Below are positions 54,871-63,771 of a stretch of 64,000 bases of DNA, in pieces. Within the stretch, counting starts at the first letter, position 1. Each line of letters starts with the position of its first letter. The stretch is from Fistularia commersonii (lineage: Eukaryota > Chordata > Actinopteri > Syngnathiformes > Fistulariidae): positions 1,218,501 to 1,282,500 of the forward strand of contig JBBMNZ010000022.1 of assembly GCA_037954325.1 (NCBI GenBank), read 5' to 3'. A program made the translations under genes and the position numbers. The notes under the pieces were generated by a model. It worked only from the letters and a program-made list of their open reading frames with translations. It was not told the origin of the DNA and did no database searches.

Positions 54871-55710
54871 TTCCATGCCCACAGCTCTCGCCACCGGCCT
54901 CGTCGCCCTTTGGTCGTATCGGCGTGACATCAGATGAAAAAGCGACGCCGATGGTCCGATCCCGGTGGAAACGGCTCGCCGGCGCCGTAAATCCGGTCGT
55001 GTCGGGGAGGGTGATAAAAATACTAATGAGCGTCGGCCGTCTCCGCCGCGAGATCTTCTCCGCCGAGAGCCGTGGGCTTCGACGCTGAAGGACGGAGGAG
55101 AGTCTGGAGACTTCGGCTTCTTCGGAGAAGGAACGCTGCGAGCGTCCGGCCTCCACGCCGCTCCAGGAAGCCGCCTCCTCCACCGCTAAGGGACTGACGC
55201 AAGCTTCTGCTGAAGCTCCACGCTCAAAACAAACCAGAAGAAGTTGAAGAAGAAGGGACACCACAGAGGTGGAGGTTCCTGCATGATACCTGTGGACGGT
55301 TGAAGGGTTTTTATCTTCTTGCTGCTCTGTGAAGAACCTCCAAGCTAGCTGAAGTTAGTTTGAGCAAAATGGAGATGTTGAAACCCCTCAGACATGGAGC
55401 AAGACAGAAGAGCTTGGAGTTCCGTGAGCAGAGCAGAGGTCCATGAAGGCACCCGAGGAGCTTCTAGGAGCTACAGAAGGTTCTCCATGACAGGGAAAGG
55501 TAGCGAGCTGGTGGACATGATGCGGGAAGAAGGTGGAGATGCTGAAGCAGCAGGAGATCAGGAGGACCTCCACCTTCCAGGTGAACCGACCAACAGAAAA
55601 CGGTCACAACTCCTCCTTGTAGTCCAGTGCAGGTTCCTCACCGAACACCGTGAGGAACATTTCAGGTGCTTTTTGAAGAAACTTCAACCCGTTTATCATC
55701 GTCGCTCATT
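54871..55710 (+). repeat. Unnamed repeat family X, copy 3 (divergent)
   Basis: 55260-55480 parallels 47850-48060: gaggtggaggttcctgcatg, gggtttttatcttcttgctg, ctctgtgaagaacctcc, then aaaatggagatgttgaaacc and caagacagaagagcttgg. The GC-rich upstream part (54890-55190) is open on both strands but is not assigned. Confidence 0.45.
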
Positions 55711-55779
55711 ATAAATTCAAAAATACTCATTTATCGATTTTTTTGTTTGACCGATAAATAAATGAGTGTTAAAATGTCA

Positions 55780-56590
55780 ACCCAGCAATGACATGAAATG
55801 TGAAACACTTAAAATACTGCAGCCCAAAGCTTCCATCTCAACTCCAAACTCCTGCTTTGATTAATAAATAGAATAAGATAAAATTGAATTAAATTGAATT
55901 GAAAAAAAATAGATTGAATTAAATTAAATTAAATCAATAAACAATGAAATGCCATGCCAGCAAAGCCTGCTTTGATTCAAAAATTAAACTAAATTAGATT
56001 AAATTAAATTAAATTAAATTAAATTAGATCAAATTAAACAAATGAATGAATGAATGAATGAATGAGGGAAAAAATGGTAAAATGCTATGCCAGCAAAACA
56101 TGAAATGTAAAAAATTTAAAATACTGCAAACCTAAAATCCACTGAATGACAGCAGAGCTTCCATCTCAACTCATAAACCCAAAAAATCCATCAATAGAAT
56201 AAGATAAAATATAATAAAATAAAACTAAATTAAATTAAATTAAATTAAATTAAATTAAATTAAATTAAACTAAATGAAATAAAAAATAATAATAAATAAT
56301 GAAATTCCATGCCAGCAAAATCCTGCTTTGATTCATAAATAAAATAAGATTAATTTAAATAGATAGATAAATAGATAAATGATGAAATGTCATGCCAGCA
56401 AAACATGAAATTTAAAAAAATTAAAATACTGCAGCCTGAAATCCACTAAATGACAGGAGAGCTTCTATCTCAACTTCAAAATCAAGATTGATTCATAAAT
56501 AAAAATTAGATGAAATAAAATAAAATGCAAAAAAATAAATAAAATAAAAATAAAAATAAATAAACCAATGAAAAACAAAAATTAAAATTT
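55780..56590. repeat. Higher-order tandem repeat, period about 300 bp, with (AATTA)n
   Basis: The block catgccagcaaaacatgaaa, ttaaaatactgca, then agagcttccatctcaac recurs at about 55785, 56085 and 56393. Between blocks lie (AAATT)n and GAAT runs of differing length. Confidence 0.85.
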
Positions 56591-56749
56591 TAATAAATAT
56601 ATCTACAAAATGAAAATCAAATTCCCCTGAAGACGACAAAAGTCCCCGTCACGGTCGGCGTTGATGAACGTCATCCCGTATATAAATGCAAATGTGCTGC
56701 ATGTAAAACAGCAATCAAACACCCACTTCCAAGAAAACATACAATTATA

Positions 56750-56763
56750 ATCACACACACACA

Positions 56764-56806
<43 letters not shown>
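56750..56806. repeat. (CA)n microsatellite
   Basis: Two runs separated by one TA. Confidence 0.95.
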
Positions 56807-56808
<2 letters not shown>

Positions 56809-56879
56809 CAGGGCCTACGCTGCTTCTAATTCCTGCACCCACTGGCTTGCGTTCCCCCATTATACACGTAGAGCCGGCG

Positions 56880-57120
56880 TTGCGGCGCGTCGGATCAAAT
56901 TATGTCGTCTAATTTTAAAAAGGTGCGAGAATCAATTCTCGCCCCCCCGCCCGCCGCCCGCCTTCCCGCCGCCGCCGCCGCCCATTCACAAAAAAAAAAG
57001 AAAAAGAAAAAAGAAAAAAAAGGGGGATTCCACGTCTCCTGCAGTAATATCTCATTAGAGATTAATACACATCAGCTCTTTTAATTAGCGACCCGGCCCA
57101 CGCAATCACCGATAAAGAGG
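56880..57120. other. GC-rich and A-rich DNA, then a possible conserved element
   Basis: CCG-rich at 56938-56980, A-rich at 56988-57022. 57030-57120 is repeat-free with tctcattagagattaatac and cttttaattagcgacc, which are homeodomain-type cores. Confidence 0.3.
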
Positions 57121-57139
57121 TTGTGATCATGCGTTTTTT

Positions 57140-57142
57140 GCA

Positions 57143-57220
<78 letters not shown>

Positions 57221-57311
57221 TGTATGTGTGTTTGTGTGTGTTTCATACAAAATGACTTCTACCTATATACTCATTAAGACTGTGAAAAAAGCAATGCCTG
57301 TGTGTATTATT

Positions 57312-57342
<31 letters not shown>

Positions 57343-57665
57343 CGTGCGAGCGTGTGTGTATTTCTGTGTGTGTGTGTGTGTGTGTGTGGATTTTGTATGA
57401 AAAATGTTAGCCTCACTTCTACCAATATACTGATTAAGACTGTATGAAAACAGCAATGTCTGAGTGTATTATTGTGTATGTGTGTGTGTGTGTGCGAGAG
57501 CGTGTGTGTATTTCTGTGTGTGTGTGTGTGTGTATGTTAGTCTGTCTTTGTGTGTTTTGTCTAAAAATGACTTATTCCGATTAAGGCTGTATGGAATCAG
57601 CAGTACCTGTGTGTATGTTTGTTTGTGTGTGTGAGTGTGTGTGTGTGTGTGTGACTTAAACAAAG
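57140..57665. repeat. (GT)n arrays in a higher-order tandem repeat of about 160 bp
   Basis: The non-GT spacer (acttctaccTATATACTcatt, aagactgt, aaagcaatgcctgtgtg) recurs at about 57252, 57415 and 57567. A diverged fourth spacer lies at 58812-58845. The first GT run (57144-57218) has about 37 units. Confidence 0.9.
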
Positions 57666-57875
57666 CACTATTCTCCTTCTGCTACACCCGTTTGCCGTAT
57701 CGTAATCTGAGCTCTGCGTCTCTCCTTTGTTTTGCAGTATTACTTTGAAAACAACAGCATTTGTACTCGTGTGTGTGTGTGTGTGTGTGTGTGCATGCAT
57801 GCACATGCACACGCGTGTGTGTGTGTTCTTGAGATCACAAGAGACGTGTCATAATCTGGGTTTCCTGACGTCACT
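57666..57875. other. Unannotated DNA with (GT)n
   Basis: GT/GC runs at 57769-57830. No exon. Confidence 0.5.
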
Positions 57876-57879
57876 TTGA

Positions 57880-58500
57880 CGACCGTTTTCCCTCCCTTCC
57901 TGCATGGCGAGACGATGAATCGTAAAACGCCACCTCGCCGCTCGCGGACGGCGTCCAAACCGAGGAGAAACAAGAATCCGTTCAGAATCGCCGCCGCCTT
58001 CAGGCCTTCCACGCCGCCGTCCCGACGGGGCGGCAACGCCCAGGAAAACTCATCCGCCTCCAGGCTACGCCGGCCGACGGATCAAAAAAAGAAAATCCCA
58101 TCCAAACTTGAGGGTTTTCAAGGCCGGAGAACGGCGCTCCGCGTGCGGCGCCATCCGGAAACATCCGGCGCCGACAGCCGCCGCGAGAACTTCTCAGACC
58201 GGCGTTCCCACGGGCGGCGAGGGAACGCGGGAGGCCGAAGCGGACGACACGGAGGCGGAAGCCGCCACGTGTTTTACGAGGCGGGAAAACAAAACAACAT
58301 CGACCGCCGGTGGCTTCGATGGAGAGCTGCAGCTGCGTCGTCACATCAGAAGACCTGGATCCACCTGGAGGAACCCAGACATCTGGAAGACCAGAGGAGG
58401 CTTGAAGATCCAAAAAAAAAGATCCAAAAATACAAAAAAAGAAATGAACTGAACAGCTTTGGTGGTTCTGGACATCTGGGTGAAAATTAGTTATGAAGTA
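57880..58500 (+). repeat. Possible repeat family X, copy 4 (GC-rich)
   Basis: At 58215-58290 one frame reads REAEADDTEAEAATCFTR, resembling DDTDTVEVEAAEAFME of copy 2. The rest is CpG-rich. The 204-codon frame (57876-58490) is in another phase and is not supported. Confidence 0.35.
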
Positions 58501-58524
58501 AAGTTATAAAATAAAGTTGGGTAA

Positions 58525-58735
58525 AGTTGTTACGCTGCTGTGACAAAAGAATTTCCCTAATGTGGATCAATTAAGTTTATCTTATTCTAGAAAAAAAAAT
58601 GTAAAAATGAGTAAAAAATTAGTAAAAAAAATGTAAAAAATTGTAAAAAAATGTAAAAAATTGTTAAAAAAAATTGTAAAAATTTGTAAAAATTTGTAAA
58701 AAATTAAATTAAATTAAATTAAATTAGATTGAATT
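58525..58735 (+). mobile_element. L2-like LINE 3' end and A-rich repeats
   Basis: gttacgctgctgtgacaaaa, gaatttccctaatgtggat, then ttatcttatt repeats the end at 4028-4100. It is followed by degenerate gtaaaaaattgtaaaaa words. Confidence 0.6.
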
Positions 58736-58839
58736 AATGGGTTTTTGCATTTTGCAGATGATGAAATGGGATTCCTTTTACTCTGTGGACAAGCGTGATG
58801 GATCTATTCTATTCTGATTAAGGCTGTCTGGAAGCAGCA

Positions 58840-58846
58840 GTGCCTC

Positions 58847-58879
<33 letters not shown>

Positions 58880-59039
58880 CATCAATGTGCTTGAATAAAT
58901 ATTCTTTTTTTGTTTATTATTTACTATTTGTTATTATTTATTATCTATTATTTATCTATTTGTTTATTATTATTTGGGGTCTGGAGGATCAGAAAAGTTC
59001 TGAAAAGTTCTCCTGGCAGACATTTTCTTGTTCGGCTTT

Positions 59040-59070
<31 letters not shown>

Positions 59071-59370
59071 AGACGACCAGCCCGGGCCTCGCTGCCTCGC
59101 TGCCTCGCTGCCTCGCCGCCAACACCCGACTCATCAACGCTTCTTCGGCGCCGAAGATCTCAGACGGCGACGAGACGGAGATCCGCATTTGCACAAAGAG
59201 CCGACGTGTCGGTCGCGACCCGACGCTTTTTCCGCCATCTCGCTAATGGCAGGCGTCGGGGAAGAGCGGCGGTGATGGATTCAAAAAGTGGGAAATAATG
59301 CACGCGTGCGTCTGCGGCGCCGAGGAGACGGGTGGCGGCGGCGGCGGCGGCGGCGCAACATCAACCTTAA
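58840..59370. other. GT run, ATT-rich stretch, then CCG/GGC repeats
   Basis: GT at 58847-58872, (CCG)n at 59041-59070 (about 10 units) and (GGC)n at 59328-59352. Poly-A/P/G frames here are artefacts of the triplets. Confidence 0.7.
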
Positions 59371-59505
59371 CTAAGAGAGATAAAGTGTTTCCCCGCTTGT
59401 TAAAGTAAAGTGAGCGTCTGCAGTTCCAATTACTTGATGTGCTGATTCCCAGATAAACTGATTAGAATGCAGCGCCGTCCCAAACCCCCTCATCAGATCA
59501 GCGCC
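59371..59505. other. Unique DNA, possible conserved non-coding element
   Basis: Repeat-free: caaccttaactaagagagat, ttccaattacttgatgtgct, agataaactgattagaatgc. Homeodomain and NK-like cores. Untested. Confidence 0.3.
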
Positions 59506-59507
59506 GC

Positions 59508-59511
<4 letters not shown>

Positions 59512-59542
<31 letters not shown>

Positions 59543-59790
59543 ATCAATTCTACTTACAAAAAGCAAAAAGAGTCTCGTTTCGATTTAAAAAAAAAGGACA
59601 AAAAAAAAAGGCGTGAACGACGCGAGGATGGAAGCATCGGCCTTCTGGTTCGCTTTGTCAGATTGCAGCGTGAGTGTGTGTGAGAATGTGTGTGTGAGAA
59701 TGTGTGTGTGAGACCATAATGCTTGTCGTCGCCACCCCTCGGACCATCCATCTAACCCTCCTCGCGCACACACACACACACACACACACC
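59512..59790. repeat. Two (CA)n microsatellites with GTGA repeats between
   Basis: CA at 59513-59538 and 59765-59789; gtgtgtgagaat words at 59670-59712. Confidence 0.9.
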
Positions 59791-59859
59791 TGGGAACAAC
59801 ATCCCGCTGGATTGTAAGCTAGCTGCTGCAGCTCATAGGTTATTTTAAATAAACGTTAT

Positions 59860-60219
59860 TAAAATATCATATCATATTTCTCCTGGATCCGTTTATTTTT
59901 ACCATTTGCTTTTTACGACCCGCATCTCAAACCATTCCCTGCACAAGGCGTTTCTTTTATTTCTTTTATTTTTATATTTTGCATGATATGGTATATATAT
60001 TCGACATAGTCTTTGTTTATTTGAGGTTATATCCTTTATTTGCATAATCATTTTATGGCTACTATTTGCGCTGTGTTGTTATTCTTTTTTTTTTTTTTAC
60101 CACTTTGTCACTTTTATTGTTTTTATTTCCATTGCTTCTTTTAAATCTGTATTTAGTGCATCTGTAAACATCTGTACGGTGTCCTTGCGTGTTGAAGGAG
60201 CTTTAAATAAAATGTATTA
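59860..60219 (+). mobile_element. LINE 3' end
   Basis: Ends tacggtgtccttgcgtgttg, aaggagctttaaataaaatg, a typical fish LINE terminus. The T-rich upstream part probably belongs to it. It directly abuts the pogo element at 60220. Confidence 0.5.
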
Positions 60220-60389
60220 CCGTATTTTTCGCACTATACGGCACACTTAAAATACTTACATTTTCTCAAAAATCAGCCGTTCCCTTTATGAAAGAACTGA
60301 CCTCCGAACTATTTTATGCGGCAAACTGACATGTCAAAAGATTTTGATGCACCTTTGGCTTGATTGAGCCAAACATCTTTGGTGTTTCC

Positions 60390-61070
60390 CCTTCAGGGGT
60401 CTCCACAGCGAATCAACCTTCTCCATCTAACCCTCTTCTCTGGACCCTCCTCTTTCACACCAACTATTAGTCTACTATGTCTTCATACCCCTGACTCTTT
60501 TCTCCATCCATTCCAACCTGCTTGAACCCGTCTCTTCACCTCTTTTCCAGACTCTCCTACGCTCTGGACTGTTGACCCAAAGTACCTGAAATCCTCCAAC
60601 TTCTTGATCTCCACTCCCTGTAGCCTTGCCGTTCGCCCACTGTCTTGCTACGACTAACCTTCATTCCTCTCCTTTCCAGAGCATACCTCCATCTCTCGAG
60701 AGTTTCCTCAACCTGTTCTCCTCTCTCACTCCAGATCACAATGTCATCTGCAAACATCATGGTCCATGGAGATCCCTGTCTAACCTCATCTGTAAGCCTA
60801 TCCATCACCAATGCAAACAAGAAGGGGCTCAGAGCTGATCCCTGGTGGAGTCCCACCTCTGCCTACAACTTCTCTGTTACCCCTGCAGCACACTGCACCA
60901 CTATCTCACAGCGAGCATACATGTCCTGCACCAGTCTAACGTACTTCTCTGTCACTCCAGATTTCCTCATACAATACCAGAGCTCCTCTTGCACCCTGTC
61001 ATATGCTTTTTCATCCAGCACACCGCACCACCGTCTCACAACGAGCATACATGTCCTGCACCAGTAAAGA
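60390..61070 (-). mobile_element. RTE-like LINE fragment, frameshifted, with internal duplication
   Basis: Read on the minus strand, two pieces are clear. The upstream piece (about 61020-60880) gives EKAYDRVQEELWYCMRKSGV, then TEKYVRLVQDMYARCEIVVQ. The piece from 60856 gives GLHQGSALSPFLFALVMDRL, then FADD at residues 35-38 of that frame, then VEETLERWRYALERRGMKVS. This is the palm with its catalytic aspartates, adjoining the part seen at 33003. After SRSKT the frame shifts. The minus-strand 3' end (gattcgctgtggagacccct in reverse) lies at 60385-60410. A segment of about 49 bp at 60886-60934 recurs at 61016-61064. Confidence 0.75.
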
Positions 61071-61424
61071 TATAAATATAAATATAAATACAAGATAGCA
61101 CAAGACATGCACAAATGAATAGACAACAGAGAGAACAACAATATCAAAAATAGGAATGGACAACAGAATGGGAAAAAAAAGACTGACAAAAAGAGACAAA
61201 AAAGACGGGATGATTTATTAAAGTGGGTCCTTCTTTGAATATTGGTTTCAACATCAGACCATGTTAGATAACTAATTATGTAGTCCTGGGATACAACGTC
61301 GTTCCAGCCTCGACCATACACAATCAGAGAGCAGTATGCGGTACGCTTACCTCCGACACCTTTTGTTATACTTGTACATACTGAGCGTTATAGAATACTA
61401 TTGAGGACTTCCAGAAACAGCAGC

Positions 61425-61640
61425 TGTTAAGAGACATGCTTACAGAGCGGAATTCAAACTCCAGGCGATCAGTCAGGCAGTAGATGATGGGAAAAGAGCA
61501 GCCGCCAAAGAATTCAACATGAATGGATCAATGGGACGGAAGTGGAGGAAGCGAGCAGATGAACTGCGCCGAGTAAAAACAACCAAACAGTTTCCCGGGA
61601 AACAAAGCGAGATGAATAAAGTTTTGTTTGTCTTTATATA
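61425..61640 (+). pseudogene. pogo-family DNA-binding domain, second family
   Basis: One open frame reads EFKLQAISQAVDDGKRAAAK, then EFNMNGSMGRKWRKRADELR, then RVKTTKQFPGKQSE. This is the Brinker/CENP-B-type helix-turn-helix of POGK-like transposases, with the conserved AAAKEFN, then RKWRK recognition helix. Intact relatives continue with a second HTH and a DDE domain. Here the frame runs directly into the right terminal repeat, so all catalytic sequence is gone. It is clearly different in sequence from the frames at 22651 and 25995, so it is a separate family. The ATG at 61519 is internal; no upstream start in phase is preserved. Confidence 0.8.
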
Positions 61641-61754
61641 CCATGCTTTTTATCATGCGCCTTATAACGCAGTGCGCGCGATACTCCACAAAATACAGGT
61701 ATTATTATTTTTATCTTGTTTAGGGTTACAACTTAATTTTTTGGTTCCTTTATG

Positions 61755-61875
61755 TTTTTAAGCTTAATTTTCTGTGTTTTTTTTTTTTTTTCATACATTT
61801 TTAATATGCATCCCCTCTTTTGTTACTCTGTATCCTTACATGTGTAATGACAATAAAGTTTAATCTAATCTAATA
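61755..61875 (+). mobile_element. L2-like LINE 3' tail
   Basis: acatgtgtaatgacaataaa, then gtttaatctaatctaata. A second copy of the same end, within a duplication, is at 62160-62195. Confidence 0.6.
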
Positions 61876-62350
61876 TTTACAGCCTCCTCGTCTCCTCATC
61901 ATCTCAGACGTCTCCCCTTTCACCTCCCGCAAACGTATATTATTCTAATTTTTCCGATCTTATCTTTCCGGCTGTTAGCACGCAGCTGTTAGCACCGACT
62001 GTTAGCACACAGCTGTTAGCACGCACCTGTTAGCACGCACCTGTTAGCACGCAGCTGTTACCACGCAGCTGTTAGCATGCAGCTGTTACCACGCAGCTGT
62101 TAGCACACAGCTGTTAGCACGCAGCTGTTAGCGCAATAGCTATTATCGCTCTTTCTACACTTTGTGTGATGACAATAAAGTTAATCTAATCTAATATTTA
62201 CAGCTTCCTCGTCTCCTCATCATCTCAGACGTCTCCCCTGTCACCTCCCGCAAACGTGTATTATTCTAATTTTTCCGATCTTATCTTTCCGGCTGTTAGC
62301 ACGCAGCTGTTAGCACGCAGTTGTTAGCGCAATAGCTATTATCGCTCTTT
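61862..62350. repeat. Tandem duplication with (gttagcacgcagct)n array
   Basis: The block cctcgtctcctcatcatctc, agacgtctcccc, tcccgcaaacgt, then ttccgatcttatctttccgg occurs at 61885 and 62206. In the first copy the word gttagcacgcagct is repeated about 10 times (61974-62130); in the second only about twice. Confidence 0.9.
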
Positions 62351-62880
62351 CTACACTTTGGTGGAGGCAGAAGGCCTCCGGCATCCAGCCGGGATGTCCT
62401 GCCGATAAGGTTGTCCAGACTCGCTCCACATGGAAAGCGCCATCAGACGACTGGGTTTGGCTACTTTTTGAATAAAAATCAGACTCGACGCGTTGCGAGT
62501 CAGTCGGCAGCTAGCGGGAAACGGTCTGCCTTCAAATGCAAACTAGCTCCGAGCCGAAAGCTCCCCGTGTTCCAAACGCCTCTGGATCCCACCGTGGGTG
62601 ATGTGCAGTTATGCAAATAAATAGATATTTAGCTCCCCGTCACCCAAAGAGCGTTTTTTTAGAATGACTCCCGATTTTTAATGAACCTTCACTTCAAACT
62701 TTAAAACAGCCGGAAACTCTCTGAATGTGGGACATCGGTAATTATCCGTCGGTAAAGAAGAATAATTTTCATTTTCCAGACATGTTGTGCATCCAAGAAT
62801 AGTTGCACAAAAGGAATATGCTAACCAGCCGACGCCGTACGTAGGAGGCTGGCGGGGGGAAAAACAAAATCGGCGGTGGT
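62351..62880. other. Intron-like DNA downstream of the candidate exon
   Basis: Repeat-poor. It contains a perfect octamer atgcaaat at 62611-62618 within a repeat-free island at 62590-62680. No second exon is recognised. Confidence 0.3.
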
Positions 62881-62886
62881 TCCTAC

Positions 62887-63027
62887 CTCTCGGCTGTGGA
62901 GGAGCCCTTCCTCTGGCAGATCACCGCCAGGGCGCTGCTGCCGCTCGCCATTTCCTGCTTGATCTCCCACGCCACCAGGTCGCTGGGCTTCACCGCCAGG
63001 AAGTTGATGCCCGACTGGAACCAAACC
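62887..63027 (-). CDS. Candidate internal coding exon, 141 bp, protein not recognised
   Basis: On the minus strand the exon starts after a pyrimidine-rich acceptor (cgccgtctctctcag) with a branch-point-like ttaac whose A is at 63054, about 26 nt before the AG. It ends at gccgagag before a gtagga donor. The phase that fits starts with one base of a split codon and ends with two, so the exon is symmetric (phase 2-2) and adds 47 residues. The reading begins VWFQSGINFLAVKPSDLVAW and later has ALAVICQRKGSS. Nearly every codon ends in G or C, unlike the flanks, and the other open phase gives a G/P/Q-rich shadow. The protein is soluble-looking, without a membrane segment. I do not recognise it. Flanking exons are not in the window, so it is partial. 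The 90-codon frame across it on the same strand is in the wrong phase. Confidence 0.7.
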
Positions 63028-63375
63028 CTGAGAGAGACGGCGAAAAAGCCGGGTTAATCCAAGGAGTCCGGGAAGTTCACCGGGAAACACCAAATGACTC
63101 GTCGCGGGACTTTTGCTTCAAAGTGGAATTGATTCGCTCGGAAATTCCTCGCCGCTTTTCTTTAATCCCCCGACATGTTCCGAGCTTTGTTCGTGAAAAA
63201 AAAAAAGGGAGAAAATTTCGCCGACTTAGAGGGAGCGTCCAGAGGAGCCCCTGTGAAACTAAACATGCAGGTGCGTTCAGGACCGAATCGTCAGTTTGGG
63301 CGGATTTATCCTCCCGATGTCAGCCAACTCATCTGCCGCGATTTCCGGTGCATTTTACCACTTTTACCCCTCAGC
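63028..63375. other. Intron-like DNA upstream of the candidate exon
   Basis: Contains the acceptor and branch-point context, then ordinary DNA with an A-run at 63197-63208. The 214-codon plus frame (62787-63431) is antisense to the exon and is not a gene. Confidence 0.4.
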
Positions 63376-63680
63376 CTTCCCTAAATATGAGTTCCCGGCC
63401 AGCGACGCCTCTCCTTCATCCATCTTTCTGACTCGCCATTGTTGCCGCCCAGGGTTATCGACCCCTCGTAGTGCAAGAGAGCAATTAGCAGATTAGTGGA
63501 TTATTGGCATGGAATCGCCCCATCTGTCTCACGCCTTTTGACGAAACAGCGACTTCTACGGATCGCCCGTCCTCTGGGTGATGGACCGGAGCTTCGGCTC
63601 CAACAAGCCCAACAAGCCATTTCACACGCGACGGCGTTTCTGAATGAGACAATTCGGTATTTTGTTGACTTCACTCATTT
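63376..63680. other. Unique DNA, possible conserved non-coding element
   Basis: ctcgccattgttgccgccca (a SOX-type cattgtt core), agagcaattagcagattagt, ggattattggcatgga. Repeat-free. Untested. Confidence 0.3.
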
Positions 63681-63684
63681 TGAC

Positions 63685-63722
63685 AGTTCATTCATTCATT
63701 CATTCATTCATTCATTCATTCT
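63685..63722. repeat. (ATTC)n microsatellite
   Basis: About nine units. Confidence 0.95.
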
Positions 63723-63771
63723 CTGTATGGCTTGCTATGCATCTGCAGGGGTTGCTTGCTATCACCGGGAC

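Larger units (their letters stand above)
60220..61699 (+). mobile_element. pogo-like transposon (second family) with nested LINE
   Basis: Left end ccgtatttttcgcactatac and right end atactccacaaaatacagg, with the subterminal pair gcggcaaactgacat and tgcgccttataacgcag. TA flanks at 60218-60219 and 61700-61701. The DNA-binding frame lies near the right end. A minus-strand RTE-like LINE occupies about 60390-61070. Confidence 0.75.

Noticed and set aside
54632..55264. 210-codon minus frame
   Set aside because: Half of it translates TA and pyrimidine tracts (poly-K/E/R/I); the rest has no recognisable domain.
57876..58490. 204-codon frame rich in R
   Set aside because: CpG-rich DNA open in several phases; no domain, and the only similarity to repeat X is in another phase.
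59028..59298. Poly-P/A/R frames at the CCG repeats
   Set aside because: Triplet repeat translations; open on both strands.
62821..63093. 90-codon minus-strand frame over the exon
   Set aside because: Wrong phase: it gives a G/P/Q-rich shadow and ignores the splice sites. The phase beginning VWFQSG fits better.
62787..63431. 214-codon plus-strand frame
   Set aside because: It is antisense to the candidate exon, crosses both its splice sites and an A-run, and has no coding codon pattern.
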